The notes under the pieces were generated by a model. It was not told the origin of the DNA. It did not search any database and saw only the letters and a program-made list of their open reading frames with translations. This document shows, in pieces, positions 16,272-26,622 of a DNA stretch of 64,000 nt. How positions within the stretch are numbered: position 1 is the first letter of the stretch; every line of letters starts with the position of its first letter. The position numbers were made by a program, and so were the translations under genes. The DNA comes from Arthrobacter sp. ov118. GTDB lineage: Bacteria > Actinomycetota > Actinomycetes > Actinomycetales > Micrococcaceae. The stretch is from contig NZ_FPAY01000004.1 in NCBI RefSeq assembly GCF_900116495.1, positions 62,001 to 126,000 of the forward strand, given 5' to 3'.

Positions 16272-17164
16272 TAATATTTCCTCAGGTCCAGCCGGTCCTG
16301 GCCGAACCAGCTCTTGCGCAGCAGGGCGGTGGCGGCTCCGGCCACGCGCTGGAGTTCCTCCGTGCTGTTGGAGAGCGACCGCAGCACCAGCCCGGCCGTG
16401 CCCATCACAGCCTCGGTGAGCGAAATGCCGGTCTGGGCGGCGTACCCGGCTGTGATTTCGTGCAGCTCGTCGGCGAGGGCCTGGTCCACCCGCGGGTCCA
16501 CCACGATCAGCGACCCCAGATGACTGAAGCCCTCCATGAACGCCATGCCCGTGACATCGTCCAGCGGCGGCCGTATCAGCAAATTGTCGACGGCCAGCAG
16601 TCCGCCCGTTTCCCCGGACTCGACCCGGACCTCGGTCCGCAGCCGCAGTTCCTCGTACCGGAACGGGGCCCCGTCCGGCGACCACCCCGGCGTGATGATT
16701 TCGGCCATGACCAGGCTCGACGTCGGATGCACCGTGACGTGGGTGTTCTGCCGGTAGTTGGCCTCCCGGTAGGCGATCACCTGGTCCGGGGCGAACTCCA
16801 GCCGCGCTCCCTCCCCCACGCGCAGCCGCATCCGCTGCTCGGCAAAGGAGCCCGGCGTCCGGTAGATCTTGGTGGCCGACTGCGTCGCCAGCAGCAACGC
16901 CGCCCCATCCGCCACCTCCACGTCAATCACATAAAGGTCAGCCCCCAAATACGCCCCGCCAGGATTCACGAGCACATAACAAACCTGCCCGGAGTCATCC
17001 AGGTAGTGCGGCCGCAAAACCCGCAGAGCGCCCCGATGGAACTGATGCGTGGCCACGGACCTTCCCCCACGCTCAGCGACGACGAGTTGGAGCTCCCCCA
17101 TCGGCGACTCGACACCTGTAGCGGAGCCGGGGACTGCTGTCGGTGCAGCCGCCGCCGTGCTCAT
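16271..17164 (-). CDS. ureD: Urease accessory protein UreD (UreH)
   Basis: Scaffold protein that binds apo-urease and recruits UreF and UreG for nickel insertion. 297 aa. The UreD core is visible in VNPGGAYLGADLYVIDVEVA, LLLATQSATKIYRT, FAPDQVIAYREANYRQ and VMAEIITPGWSPDG. The ATG at 17164 overlaps the ureG stop (ATGA). N-terminal 20 residues are Ala/Pro-rich and poorly conserved. Confidence 0.93.
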   Translation of the reverse strand: MSTAAAAPTAVPGSATGVESPMGELQLVVAERGGRSVATHQFHRGALRVLRPHYLDDSGQVCYVLVNPGGAYLGADLYVIDVEVADGAALLLATQSATKIYRTPGSFAEQRMRLRVGEGARLEFAPDQVIAYREANYRQNTHVTVHPTSSLVMAEIITPGWSPDGAPFRYEELRLRTEVRVESGETGGLLAVDNLLIRPPLDDVTGMAFMEGFSHLGSLIVVDPRVDQALADELHEITAGYAAQTGISLTEAVMGTAGLVLRSLSNSTEELQRVAGAATALLRKSWFGQDRLDLRKY

Positions 17165-17778
17165 GAGGCCAGGTCGAGCATCAGGACGTCCCGCCGCACC
17201 CATTCGATGACGCGCTCCAGCCCCTCGTCGGTCTTGAGGTTGGTGAAGCAGAAGGGTTTCTCGCCCCTAAATTCCTTGGAGTCCCTTTCCATTACGGAGA
17301 GGTCCGCACCGACGTGCGGGGCGAGGTCGGTCTTGTTGATGATGAAGAGATCTGACTTGATCATGCCCTGGCCGGCTTTGCGCGGGATTTTCTCGCCCTG
17401 GGCCACGTCGATGATGTAGATGGAGAAGTCCACCAGTTCGGGGCTGAAGGTGGCCGAGAGATTGTCGCCGCCGGATTCCACGAAAATCACCTGCAGGTCC
17501 GGATGCCGTTTCTTCAGCTCCTCGATGGCAGCGGTGTTCATGGAGGTGTCTTCACGGATGGCAGTATGCGGGCAGCCGCCGGTTTCGACGCCGATGATCC
17601 GGTCCAGGGGCAGGATCCCGTTGGCGGCGAGGATCTTGGCGTCCTCGATGGTGTAGATGTCGTTGGTGATGGCTGCCATGGAGATTTCCCGGCTCATGTG
17701 GCGCGTGAGGCGCTCCACGAGCTGGGTCTTGCCGGCACCCACCGGGCCGCCGATGCCGATCTTAACGGGTTCAGACAT
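17161..17778 (-). CDS. ureG: Urease accessory GTPase UreG
   Basis: SIMIBI-class GTPase that delivers Ni2+ to urease upon GTP hydrolysis. 205 aa. P-loop GIGGPVGAGKTQLVERL, metal-binding Cys-Pro-His motif in GVETGGCPHTAIREDTSMN, switch element ESGGDNLSATF and guanine-specificity motif NKTDLA are all intact. Located between ureF and ureD, overlapping ureD by 4 nt. Confidence 0.97.
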   Translation of the reverse strand: MSEPVKIGIGGPVGAGKTQLVERLTRHMSREISMAAITNDIYTIEDAKILAANGILPLDRIIGVETGGCPHTAIREDTSMNTAAIEELKKRHPDLQVIFVESGGDNLSATFSPELVDFSIYIIDVAQGEKIPRKAGQGMIKSDLFIINKTDLAPHVGADLSVMERDSKEFRGEKPFCFTNLKTDEGLERVIEWVRRDVLMLDLAS

Positions 17779-17825
17779 ATTCTTCTCCAGACATATTTCC
17801 TGTACAGCTCCTCGGCTAGGTGTGG

Positions 17826-18491
17826 TCAGCTCATGAACATGCGGGCACGCTGGCGTTCGTGCCGCATCTGCGCAATTTCGAGGCCGGGGCTGACGGCCCC
17901 AAAGTCGCCCGGCGTGAGGTGACCGACCCGCTCTGCCGCGGCAGCGACGTCGTCGGCCGCCTTCCGCAGAAGCCGCTGGCCGGCGTTCTGCCCCAGCGGA
18001 ATCGCCCTGACGGCGTTCTGCGTCAGCGACGTGACCGTGGCGAACAGGTAAGCAGTGAGGGCCTCGGACAGCGGAACGCCCAGGGAACGGGCGATAACCG
18101 CGAATGCGAGCGGCTGATGCCCCGCGCCCCGCCCAGTCGCCACCAACTCCCGGTATTCGGCAAGCCCCGGTGACGGAAAAATCTCGGCCCCGATCTCCAG
18201 CACCCGGTTTCCCATCTTGACGCTGGCCTCCCGCACCTGCCGCGGCAAAAGCTGCGCGGTCAGCAACGGATCCAGCTCGCCAACGGCAACGCCCTCATAA
18301 AAGAACCGGATGGCCAGAGCATCCGAGTAGGTCAGCTGCTGGGAAATAAAAGCCGCCAGCCACACGCCAAACGACTCCTCATCCCGAACCAACCCGCGCT
18401 CAATGTACGTCTCAAACCCAAGCGAGTGAGCAAAAGCCCCGGTAGGCAAGGCTGAATCCGTCAGCTGCTGCAATGCCAACTGGTAAGTCAT
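17826..18491 (-). CDS. ureF: Urease accessory protein UreF
   Basis: Helical protein that bridges UreD and UreG and gates UreG activity in urease maturation. 221 aa. The N-terminus LQQLTDSALPTGAFAHSLGFE is diagnostic (LPTGAFAHSxGLE in the family), with LAFAVIARSLGVPLSEALTAYL and LTQNAVRAIPLGQNAGQRLL further on. 47 nt before ureG. Confidence 0.95.
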   Translation of the reverse strand: MTYQLALQQLTDSALPTGAFAHSLGFETYIERGLVRDEESFGVWLAAFISQQLTYSDALAIRFFYEGVAVGELDPLLTAQLLPRQVREASVKMGNRVLEIGAEIFPSPGLAEYRELVATGRGAGHQPLAFAVIARSLGVPLSEALTAYLFATVTSLTQNAVRAIPLGQNAGQRLLRKAADDVAAAAERVGHLTPGDFGAVSPGLEIAQMRHERQRARMFMS

Positions 18492-18518
18492 AGCCGCCCC
18501 CGAAAGGCGAGGTTACAA

Positions 18519-18594
18519 GCCGCCGACCCGGATTTTGGGGCCGCGGCGTGGCGGGCACCGCGGAGCGGGCACGGCCCCAAATCCGGGGCGGCGC
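18519..18594 (-). promoter_or_regulatory. Large hairpin between ureE and ureF
   Basis: CCGGATTTTGGGGCCG (18528-18543) pairs with CGGCCCCAAATCCGG (18572-18586); the stem can be extended by the GCCGCC/GGCGGC flanks to about 18519-18594. It sits in the only long (123 bp) gap of the urease operon. No U-tract follows, so partial attenuation or mRNA processing is more likely than full termination. Confidence 0.55.
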
Positions 18595-18614
18595 CCCAGC
18601 CGCGGAAGAAAAAG

Positions 18615-19097
18615 CTAGTGGCTGTGTTCGGCATGGCGGAAGGGCACGGGCATCACGCGCTCCTGGCGGTCGTAGGGCGCTCCGACGTGTTTGAGATAGT
18701 CCTCCACGGTGTGGTCGTACTGGCAGACCATGACCTCGGCCCCATATTCCGAGGCGGCGTCGAAGAACTGGGCCTGCAGGTGCCGGTTGCCCAGCGAGTG
18801 CGCCACCACGCCCATCTCGTGGATGGAGCGCGGGGCGATCACCAGGACATCCGTGGGCAGCACCGACACCACGATCATGTTGGTCTCGGCCACGTGCAGG
18901 ATGTCGCCGTCGCGCAGGTCCGAAGAGCCGGAGGGCAGGCGGATGCCCAGCTCGTTGCCGTGGTCGGTGGTGACGCGCTGGATCCGCTTAACCAACTGGG
19001 CACTTGGCAGCACCACCTTTTCCCGGTGGAGCCCGCTATACGGGTCCGGTCCGGGAGGAAGGTCGTGCGTGTTGCCGAGGACCTTTTCGATGATCAT
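18615..19097 (-). CDS. ureE: Urease accessory nickel metallochaperone UreE
   Basis: Nickel carrier that loads UreG. 160 aa. UreE N-domain segment RIQRVTTDHGNELGIRLPSG and the C-domain MGVVAHSLGNRHLQAQF, whose central His (GNRHL) is the conserved interface nickel ligand, are visible. The tail ends in HAEHSH, a short His-rich end instead of the long polyhistidine of some homologues. 19 nt after ureC. Confidence 0.95.
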   Translation of the reverse strand: MIIEKVLGNTHDLPPGPDPYSGLHREKVVLPSAQLVKRIQRVTTDHGNELGIRLPSGSSDLRDGDILHVAETNMIVVSVLPTDVLVIAPRSIHEMGVVAHSLGNRHLQAQFFDAASEYGAEVMVCQYDHTVEDYLKHVGAPYDRQERVMPVPFRHAEHSH

Positions 19098-19116
19098 GAT
19101 CGTCTCCTCTGGAGGC

Positions 19117-20882
<1,766 letters not shown>

Positions 20883-20886
<4 letters not shown>

Positions 20887-21263
20887 AGTGCACCGCCTTT
20901 CCGTGCGGAAACGTGGAGTCCGGAAACATGGGGTCCGGTCTCCTGGAGTGCGGTCTGGCCGAGTGGTCCGTTGACGGCGTTGCTGAGCCCGTACACTTCA
21001 CGGTTGCCCGCAAGCTCGATCAGTCGGACGGTCCTGCTATCCCCCGGTTCGAACCGTGCGGCGGTGCCGGCCGGAATGTCCAGGCGCCGGCCATAGGCGG
21101 CCTGCCGGTCAAAGTGTAGCGCCGGGTTCGCTTCAGCAAAGTGATAATGCGAACCCACCTGGACGGGGCGGTCGCCGGTGTTGGTCACGGTGATCTCCAC
21201 CGCCTCACGGCCGGCGTTGATCACCAGCGGCGTGGCGCTGAGAACGTATTCTCCCGGAATCAT
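20883..21263 (-). CDS. ureB: Urease subunit beta
   Basis: Structural subunit of the (alpha-beta-gamma)3 urease. 126 aa, with MIPGEYVLSATPLVINAGRE, VTNTGDRPVQVGSHYHFAE and LDIPAGTAARFEPGDSRTV characteristic of UreB. The C-terminal 20 residues (HVSGLHVSARKGGAL) are longer than in many homologues. 9 nt after ureA. Confidence 0.96.
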
Positions 21264-21272
21264 GGAAGCCCC

Positions 21273-21575
<303 letters not shown>

Positions 21576-21808
21576 GATGGAATCCCTTCGAGAACCTGCC
21601 GGCTGGCGGACCGCAGACGCCGCGGTGTGACCAGAGTAGGCCGCGGAGATTTCCTGCAGGTTTCCGGCGTCACATTTGTCGGCTTCTCGTGGCTGGCGGC
21701 GCTCAAGGCCGCGCACCGCCCCTGATGTCCGGCGCCGGACACGTCGCCCAGCAAATAGCCGCCTGGCTGCTGGATTCTTACTGAGCCGCCGGCGTCAAGA
21801 CGGAGAAA

Positions 21809-21837
21809 GGCCACCGGAGCGTGCAGCCCCGGTGGCC
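21809..21837 (-). terminator. Hairpin terminator, minus strand
   Basis: GGCCACCGG (21809-21817) and CCGGTGGCC (21829-21837) form a perfect 9-bp stem with an 11-nt loop, followed on the minus strand by TTTCT. It lies just past the end of the DUF805-like remnant and upstream of ureA, so it separates urease transcription from whatever is upstream. Confidence 0.55.
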
Positions 21838-21852
21838 GTTTGACCTACGCGC

Positions 21853-21950
21853 CTACCAGGTCGGCTTGTCGAACCGCTGGCCCTCCGGCTTGGAACCAGC
21901 GCCATGAAGACGACGATGAGGATGGGACCGACGAACGGGACCAGGATCAC
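21853..21950 (-). pseudogene. Frameshifted C-terminal remnant of a DUF805-like membrane protein
   Basis: On the minus strand VILVPFVGPILIVVFMAL is followed, after a one-base frame change, by SKPEGQRFDKPTW and a TAG stop at 21853. The combination of a last membrane helix and an SKPEG.RFD-like tail is typical of DUF805 proteins. No N-terminal part is recognisable upstream. The rest of 21576-22035 holds only the hairpin described above. Confidence 0.4.
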
Positions 21951-22035
21951 AGGGCATGAATAAGATCTGACGGGCCGCAGCAACGGCCCGAGCCGCGCGA
22001 GCCTGTGGTGGAGCCGTAACGCGGCCGTCGAACGG

Positions 22036-23022
22036 CTATCTGGCGACGGCTGCGGTGACAGCGGAGACGGCAAAAGCCGGAATGTAGCCGCCCCTGGAGA
22101 CGCTCACCTTCGCCTTCAGCGTCTTGCCGGCCTGGGCCAGTGCGGGAGTGAACGTTTTGCTGGTGGCTCCGAGGACTGCCACCCCGCCGGCGTACCACTG
22201 ATACTTAACGGTGAGCCCGGGGACGTTCCAGGTACCCGCGGATGTCGACAGGACCTGACCGACCTTGGCGGTGCCGGTGATCGCCGGTGCCTTGAAGGAG
22301 AGAATCAGGCCCTTCGTGATGACCCCGGTTTCGGCCGAGACCACAGGCACGCTGTTCCGGTATTTGTACTTCCCGGCAACGGTCCGGACACTGATCTTTG
22401 CACCGAGGTCTTCGGCGGTCAGCCGGTACTTGTCCTGGAAAGCTTGCCAGCCGGGGATGTCGATCCCGTTGCGCATCCAACGCCGGAACAGCGTGACACC
22501 GGGAACGTCCCAGGCGCCCTGGCTCGCAGAAAGCATTGATCCGGTGGTCAGGGAGCCGGAGATAGCGACTGGAGCTGTTGGCTTGATATACGCAATGTAG
22601 ACGCGGCTGGTCGAGTCCGACACGTAGAACTGAAAGAGTGAGCCAGGTTTCGTGCCCATGGCTTTGACGGTGAGCCGCTTGTTGAGGTCAGAGGTGACCG
22701 GGACGTATGAGGCGCGGGTGGCGCCCGCGATCGGAACTCCGTTGAGGGCCCACTGGTAGGTCATTGTGGTGCCGGCGGCCCAGGGGCCGTCGACCCAGTT
22801 GCCGGCGACCCAGTTGCCGAGCACGGCGCGCAGGACGTGACCGACGGCCGGGCTGCCGGCGACACGCACATACGGGTACTGGCTGACGAATTCCGCCTGG
22901 ACGGTTATTGCCTTGAGCGTGCCAACTCTTCCCTCTGACGCTTGAGCGGGTACGCAGGCGGATGCCAGCAATGCTGCCGAAAGCGTCGCGGCTACTCCGA
23001 GACACGCAAAAGTGTTCTTCAA
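22036..23022 (-). CDS. Secreted protein with Ig-like repeats
   Basis: About 328 aa starting at TTG 23022, which follows GGGGGA. The N-terminus (LKNTFACLGVAATLSAALLA) is a signal peptide, with a possible cleavage after AQA; the Cys before it does not sit in a canonical lipobox. The mature part is three degenerate repeats of about 80-90 residues with the pattern G-[ST]-[AL]-x-[VT]-G-x-x-L, G-x-W-x-x-x-G and Y-Q-W, for example AGTWNVPGLTVKYQWYAGG and YQWALNGVPIAGATRASYV. Such repeats occur in actinobacterial cell-surface proteins of unknown role. No catalytic domain seen. Confidence 0.7.
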   Translation of the reverse strand: MKNTFACLGVAATLSAALLASACVPAQASEGRVGTLKAITVQAEFVSQYPYVRVAGSPAVGHVLRAVLGNWVAGNWVDGPWAAGTTMTYQWALNGVPIAGATRASYVPVTSDLNKRLTVKAMGTKPGSLFQFYVSDSTSRVYIAYIKPTAPVAISGSLTTGSMLSASQGAWDVPGVTLFRRWMRNGIDIPGWQAFQDKYRLTAEDLGAKISVRTVAGKYKYRNSVPVVSAETGVITKGLILSFKAPAITGTAKVGQVLSTSAGTWNVPGLTVKYQWYAGGVAVLGATSKTFTPALAQAGKTLKAKVSVSRGGYIPAFAVSAVTAAVAR

Positions 23023-23219
23023 TTTTCCCCCAAATGCAGGCCCCGCCGCAGCCGGCATGGCGATGAGGACAAATGTACAGGCCGGAGGCATTCGGTGACG
23101 GAAACCAGCGCCGGATTTCTACGATTCTCAATAGCCGTCGGGAAGTGCCTGTTGTTCGGCCGGGGGAAGTCTGTCGTAGGTGTAGGCGGCGACGGCTTCA
23201 GGTGAAGGCGGCCGCGCCG

Positions 23220-23540
23220 CTACCCGGCGATCCGCCAGCGGGCCTGGAATTCGGGGTGGTCCGCGTACGGCAGGGCCAGGGTGTGCAGGGAGAGCGTGGT
23301 CCATTCAATGACGTCCGGCACCCATCCGGCGTCGGCGGGTTCCTGGCTGACCAGGGCGGCCAGCACGGACTGGCGGGCGGATTCTATGATGCCGATGAGC
23401 TGGCGTTTGGCCTCGCACTCACGGAGCAGGCGGCGTTCGTACCACTCACCGGACACGGCCAGCGTGGGGTCGCCGAGCAGCTTCAGGGCGGCAGCTTCGT
23501 CCTCTGTAATGCGTGCGGTCAAGAACTCGACGATGTCCAC
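23220..23540 (-). CDS. DUF6221 family protein
   Basis: 106 aa soluble protein. The start MDIVEFLTARITEDE, the central LLRECEAKRQLIGIIESAR and the end LALPYADHPEFQARW match the DUF6221 pattern of actinobacteria. Function unknown. No operon partner: the flanking genes point elsewhere or are well separated. Confidence 0.75.
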   Translation of the reverse strand: MDIVEFLTARITEDEAAALKLLGDPTLAVSGEWYERRLLRECEAKRQLIGIIESARQSVLAALVSQEPADAGWVPDVIEWTTLSLHTLALPYADHPEFQARWRIAG

Positions 23541-23636
23541 TAACCGAGCCTATGCGGGCCGGTGCTCACACGGCTACGGCCTAGCGTTTCCCCTTTTCCC
23601 TCCATCGGCACAAGCCGCGCTTGTTAGGGTTGACGA

Positions 23637-23972
23637 ATGAAACGACGTCTCGCCGCCCTTGCCGCTGCCGCCTTCTTGATCGCCCTTACCGGCTGTGGCC
23701 AGGTGCAGGACGCTGCCGAAAAAGCCGTCAACAACGGGGCATCCCAGGTTGCTACAGCGGCCGGCGGTGAAGTGAGGAAGCAGGCCTGCGCCCTCGTGGA
23801 GGACGGCCTGATCAGCGTCAAGGAAAAGGAACTGCTGGGCGGCCTTGCCGCCGGAGCGGAAACCGCGGGTGCTCCCGCCGAGATCACCACGCCGCTGCGC
23901 CAGATCGCAGACTCCGGCAATCAGGTTCCGGCCGAATCCATCAAGGCTCTTCAGGAGGCCTGCGCAAAGTAA
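23637..23972 (+). CDS. Small predicted lipoprotein
   Basis: 111 aa. MKRRLAALAAAAFLIALTGC is a clear lipoprotein signal with lipobox LTGC; the mature part is an Ala-rich, probably helical segment (VQDAAEKAVNNGASQVATAA) with one further Cys pair (C51-region and near the C-terminus) that could form a disulfide. I do not recognise a family. Stands alone between DUF6221 (minus) and the LysR-like gene (minus). Confidence 0.65.
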   Translation: MKRRLAALAAAAFLIALTGCGQVQDAAEKAVNNGASQVATAAGGEVRKQACALVEDGLISVKEKELLGGLAAGAETAGAPAEITTPLRQIADSGNQVPAESIKALQEACAK

Positions 23973-23996
23973 CTCTCGCCGGGAGCGGGCAGTGCC

Positions 23997-24737
23997 TTAG
24001 CGTTTGCCCTTTTTCCGGGATCCCTTGCCGCGGCCCTTGTCCGGGTTGGGCGCGTAACGCTGCGCCACCTTGGGCTTCTTGGCGGCCGTTCCGGTCCCGC
24101 GACGGTCCGGTTTGGGCTCGCGTTTGGGCTTCTCCTGCCGGGCCGAGGGCTGGCGGGAGCTCGCCGCGGTCCGTCCACGGACAATTCCGATGAATTCCTC
24201 GATGACCTCATCCGTGGCGTCGGTGGGCCAAGCCAGGGCGATCTCGGTGCCGGGCGCGCCCGTTAGTTTGCGGGCCACGGTGTCCTTGACGTTGAAGTGA
24301 CGGGCCACCGACATCGGCAGGATCACCAGGCCGGCGCCGGAGGCCACCACCTGCAGGGCCATGGCCGGGCCGCCGAGGTCCTGCACGTCGAGGAAGGTCT
24401 CTGCGGACAAATCCGCCAGGTCCACTTCCTCGAACAATGAGATCTCGTGCCCCTTGGGTGCCACCACCACCGGCTGTTCCTCGTAGAGCGGGATGACGCT
24501 GAGGCCTTCGCGCTCCACTGGAAGCCGGACGAAGCTCAGGTCCGCTGAACCGTCGCGGAGCACGGCGAGCTGCGCGCCGTCGTCGGACATAAAGGAGTGC
24601 AGCGGCACATCCGGCATCCGTTCCTCCCAGCGCCGGATCCATTTTCCGGGCGTCACACCCGCGACGTACGCGAAGCGCAGCTCGCGGGCGCCGGGCTCGG
24701 ACGGTGCATTGTGGGGAGTTTCTTCTGCGGCGGACAC
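23997..24737 (-). CDS. LysR-type substrate-binding domain protein lacking an HTH, with a basic tail
   Basis: 246 aa from GTG 24737; longer readings run into DNA without homology. Residues from about 18 to 185 are a LysR effector-binding fold: LRFAYVAGVTPGKWIRRWEE, QLAVLRDGSADLSFVRLP, VVVAPKGHEIS and GAGLVILPMSVARHF. The winged-helix domain that should precede it is absent. The last 60 residues are strongly basic (KPKREPKPDRRGTG, KGRGKGSRKKGKR). Divergent from the DUF5997 gene. It may be a non-canonical DNA- or RNA-associated ligand sensor. Confidence 0.75.
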   Translation of the reverse strand: MSAAEETPHNAPSEPGARELRFAYVAGVTPGKWIRRWEERMPDVPLHSFMSDDGAQLAVLRDGSADLSFVRLPVEREGLSVIPLYEEQPVVVAPKGHEISLFEEVDLADLSAETFLDVQDLGGPAMALQVVASGAGLVILPMSVARHFNVKDTVARKLTGAPGTEIALAWPTDATDEVIEEFIGIVRGRTAASSRQPSARQEKPKREPKPDRRGTGTAAKKPKVAQRYAPNPDKGRGKGSRKKGKR

Positions 24738-24843
24738 ACGTTCACAGTACCGCCACCGCTGGCGGTCTCCTTTCGTTGCCGGAGTCCCGTCGCCGGAAGC
24801 TTGCATGGTGCCCCGCGGCGCCCGGGCCGGATACCCTTGAACC

Positions 24844-25248
24844 ATGACCTCCGCAAACTCCCAGTCCATGAAACCGGCCACCGTTGCCAAGAAGCTTGGC
24901 ATCTACCTGCCGGCAACGCCCCAGGAGTTTCAGGATTCGACCATCTCGCGCGCTGATTTCGCCGAGCTTCAGGCCAACCCGCCGGAGTGGCTGGCAGAAC
25001 TGCGCCGCAACGGCCCGCACCCACGGCCCGTGGTGGCGCAGAAGCTCAACGTCTCCATCAGCGGCCTGGCCCGCGGCGGTGTGGAGGAAGCACTGACGAC
25101 GGCGGAAATCACCGCGCTGCTCCAGGCTCCCCCGGCCTGGCTGGTTGCCGAGCGCGCCACCCACGCCGCCGTCCGCACCGAGGCCAAAAGAGTCAAGGAC
25201 GAAGCGGCCAAGAAGGACGCCAAGAAGGCCCGCGCCAAGGCCGAATAG
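24844..25248 (+). CDS. DUF5997 family protein
   Basis: 134 aa. The conserved core MKPATVAKKLGIYLPATPQE and LQANPPEWLAELRRNGPHPR, repeated weakly later as LQAPPAWLVAERATHA, marks DUF5997. The C-terminus is a Lys/Ala-rich charged helix (VKDEAAKKDAKKARAKAE). Function unknown; divergently arranged with the HTH-less LysR-like gene, the two starts being about 107 bp apart, so they may share control. Confidence 0.75.
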   Translation: MTSANSQSMKPATVAKKLGIYLPATPQEFQDSTISRADFAELQANPPEWLAELRRNGPHPRPVVAQKLNVSISGLARGGVEEALTTAEITALLQAPPAWLVAERATHAAVRTEAKRVKDEAAKKDAKKARAKAE

Positions 25249-25399
25249 CGGCGCCGGTTAATTCCGCCCCTGTTTTCATCCCCCGGACTCGGGCTATGCT
25301 CGCCGAGTGAGCCGGGACCGCCGGTCCGCTTCGCGCGCTTTTCCTCATCTGCATTTCCCCATCCACCAGCCCGGCGGAGCATCGGGAAGGAATCAGTCC

Positions 25400-26008
25400 A
25401 TGGTCCTCAAGATCGGATATTTCGTCGGGAGCCTTTCAAGCACCTCGATCAACCGCACCTTGTCCAAGGCCCTGATCCGGCTTGCACCAGCGGAGCTCGA
25501 ATTCACGGAAATCCCCATCAAGGACCTGCCGCTGTACAGCCCGGACTTCGATGCCGCGTTTCCGCCCGAGGGGCAGGCCCTCAAAGAGGCCGTCGCCGCT
25601 TCCGACGGCATCTTGTTCGTTTCGCCCGAATACAACCGGTCCATCCCGGGGGCGCTCAAGAACGCCATCGACTGGGGATCCAGGCCCTGGGGCACCAACT
25701 CCTTCGCCCGCAAGCCCACCGGGATCATCGGCGCCTCCCCGGGCGGCATCGGCACGGCAGTGATGCAGTCCTCCTTCCGCAGCGTGCTGAGCTTCCTCGA
25801 CGCTCCGCAGCTCAATGCGCCAGAGGCTTACATCCGATTCGTCCCGGAGGTCTACGGCGAGGACGGCGAGGTCAAGGACGAAGTCACGGCCGGGCTGCTG
25901 CGCCATTACATGGAGGAGTACGGTTCCTTCGTGGAGCGCGTCCTGGCCGCCAACGCGCCCGGCCATATCGGCGACGAGCATCCGGACAAGGACAAAGTGA
26001 ACCGCTAG
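25400..26008 (+). CDS. NADPH-dependent FMN reductase (NAD(P)H quinone/azo-reductase type)
   Basis: 202 aa flavodoxin-like enzyme. The FMN phosphate loop VGSLSSTSINRTLSKAL, the FMN ring-binding SPEYNRSIPGALKNAIDW and ASPGGIGTAVMQSSFRSVL identify the NADPH_FMN_red family (ChrR/YieF-like). ATG at 25400 follows GGAAGGAATC. Likely reduces quinones, azo compounds or metal oxyanions using NAD(P)H; physiological substrate unknown. Confidence 0.9.
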   Translation: MVLKIGYFVGSLSSTSINRTLSKALIRLAPAELEFTEIPIKDLPLYSPDFDAAFPPEGQALKEAVAASDGILFVSPEYNRSIPGALKNAIDWGSRPWGTNSFARKPTGIIGASPGGIGTAVMQSSFRSVLSFLDAPQLNAPEAYIRFVPEVYGEDGEVKDEVTAGLLRHYMEEYGSFVERVLAANAPGHIGDEHPDKDKVNR

Positions 26009-26022
26009 GCCCGGCTCTGCAG

Positions 26023-26400
26023 TCAGTCCTGGTGCAGCTGCACGAAGTTCCCGCAGCCGTCATCCAGCACCACTGTGGTCCCGGCGGGACCCTCCGATGG
26101 CGCTGCCTGGAACATGACGCCCTTGGCCGCCAGCCGGTCATATTCTGCGCGCACGTCGGGCACGCCAAACACGATGGCTGGAATTCCGGCGTCGTGAAGG
26201 CCGTTCATGTAGGCCGACCCGATTGGGTTGTCACTGGGCTCCAGCAGCAGTCCGGCGCCTCCGGCGCCGTCCGGGTCCTTGACGATGAAGAGGTTATGTT
26301 CCGGCATGGCCATCAGGGTCTCAAAGCCCAAGATGCCGGTGTAGAACTCGTGGGCGGAGGCCGGATCCTTGACATGGATACTGCACATTTTCAATCGCAT
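26023..26400 (-). CDS. VOC (glyoxalase/bleomycin-resistance fold) family protein
   Basis: 125 aa. Starts MRLKMCSIHVKDPASAHEFY, the typical beta-alpha opening of a VOC module, and ends TVVLDDGCGNFVQLHQD, the second conserved strand with a possible metal-ligand His. LLLEPSDNPIGSAYMNG and DAGIPAIVFGVPDVRAEYDR fit the family. Convergent with the FMN reductase gene. Specific activity cannot be assigned. Confidence 0.85.
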   Translation of the reverse strand: MRLKMCSIHVKDPASAHEFYTGILGFETLMAMPEHNLFIVKDPDGAGGAGLLLEPSDNPIGSAYMNGLHDAGIPAIVFGVPDVRAEYDRLAAKGVMFQAAPSEGPAGTTVVLDDGCGNFVQLHQD

Positions 26401-26622
26401 GGTCCCTAGGCTACGCCCGGAGAATCCGCGAAGGAACCGTGCGCATTGCCATGGAAAGCCTGCGGGAAGCGGCCACGGCGGCGCCCTTCACGGCCCGCTT
26501 TTCCTGCTGGGCTGCCTGGCTGCCGGAGGGGCAGGGTGGGCATTGACGGCCCCGCCGCCAGGGATTCCAATGGAACTAGCGGAACTGCACCCGCCCGGGG
26601 GCCGGTTCCGGGGAGGTGTGCA

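Noticed and set aside
15153..16685. Long version (510 aa) of the nickel permease gene
   Set aside because: The extra N-terminal part lies inside ureD in another frame; the ATG at 16271 has a good ribosome-binding site and the NiCoT fold starts there.
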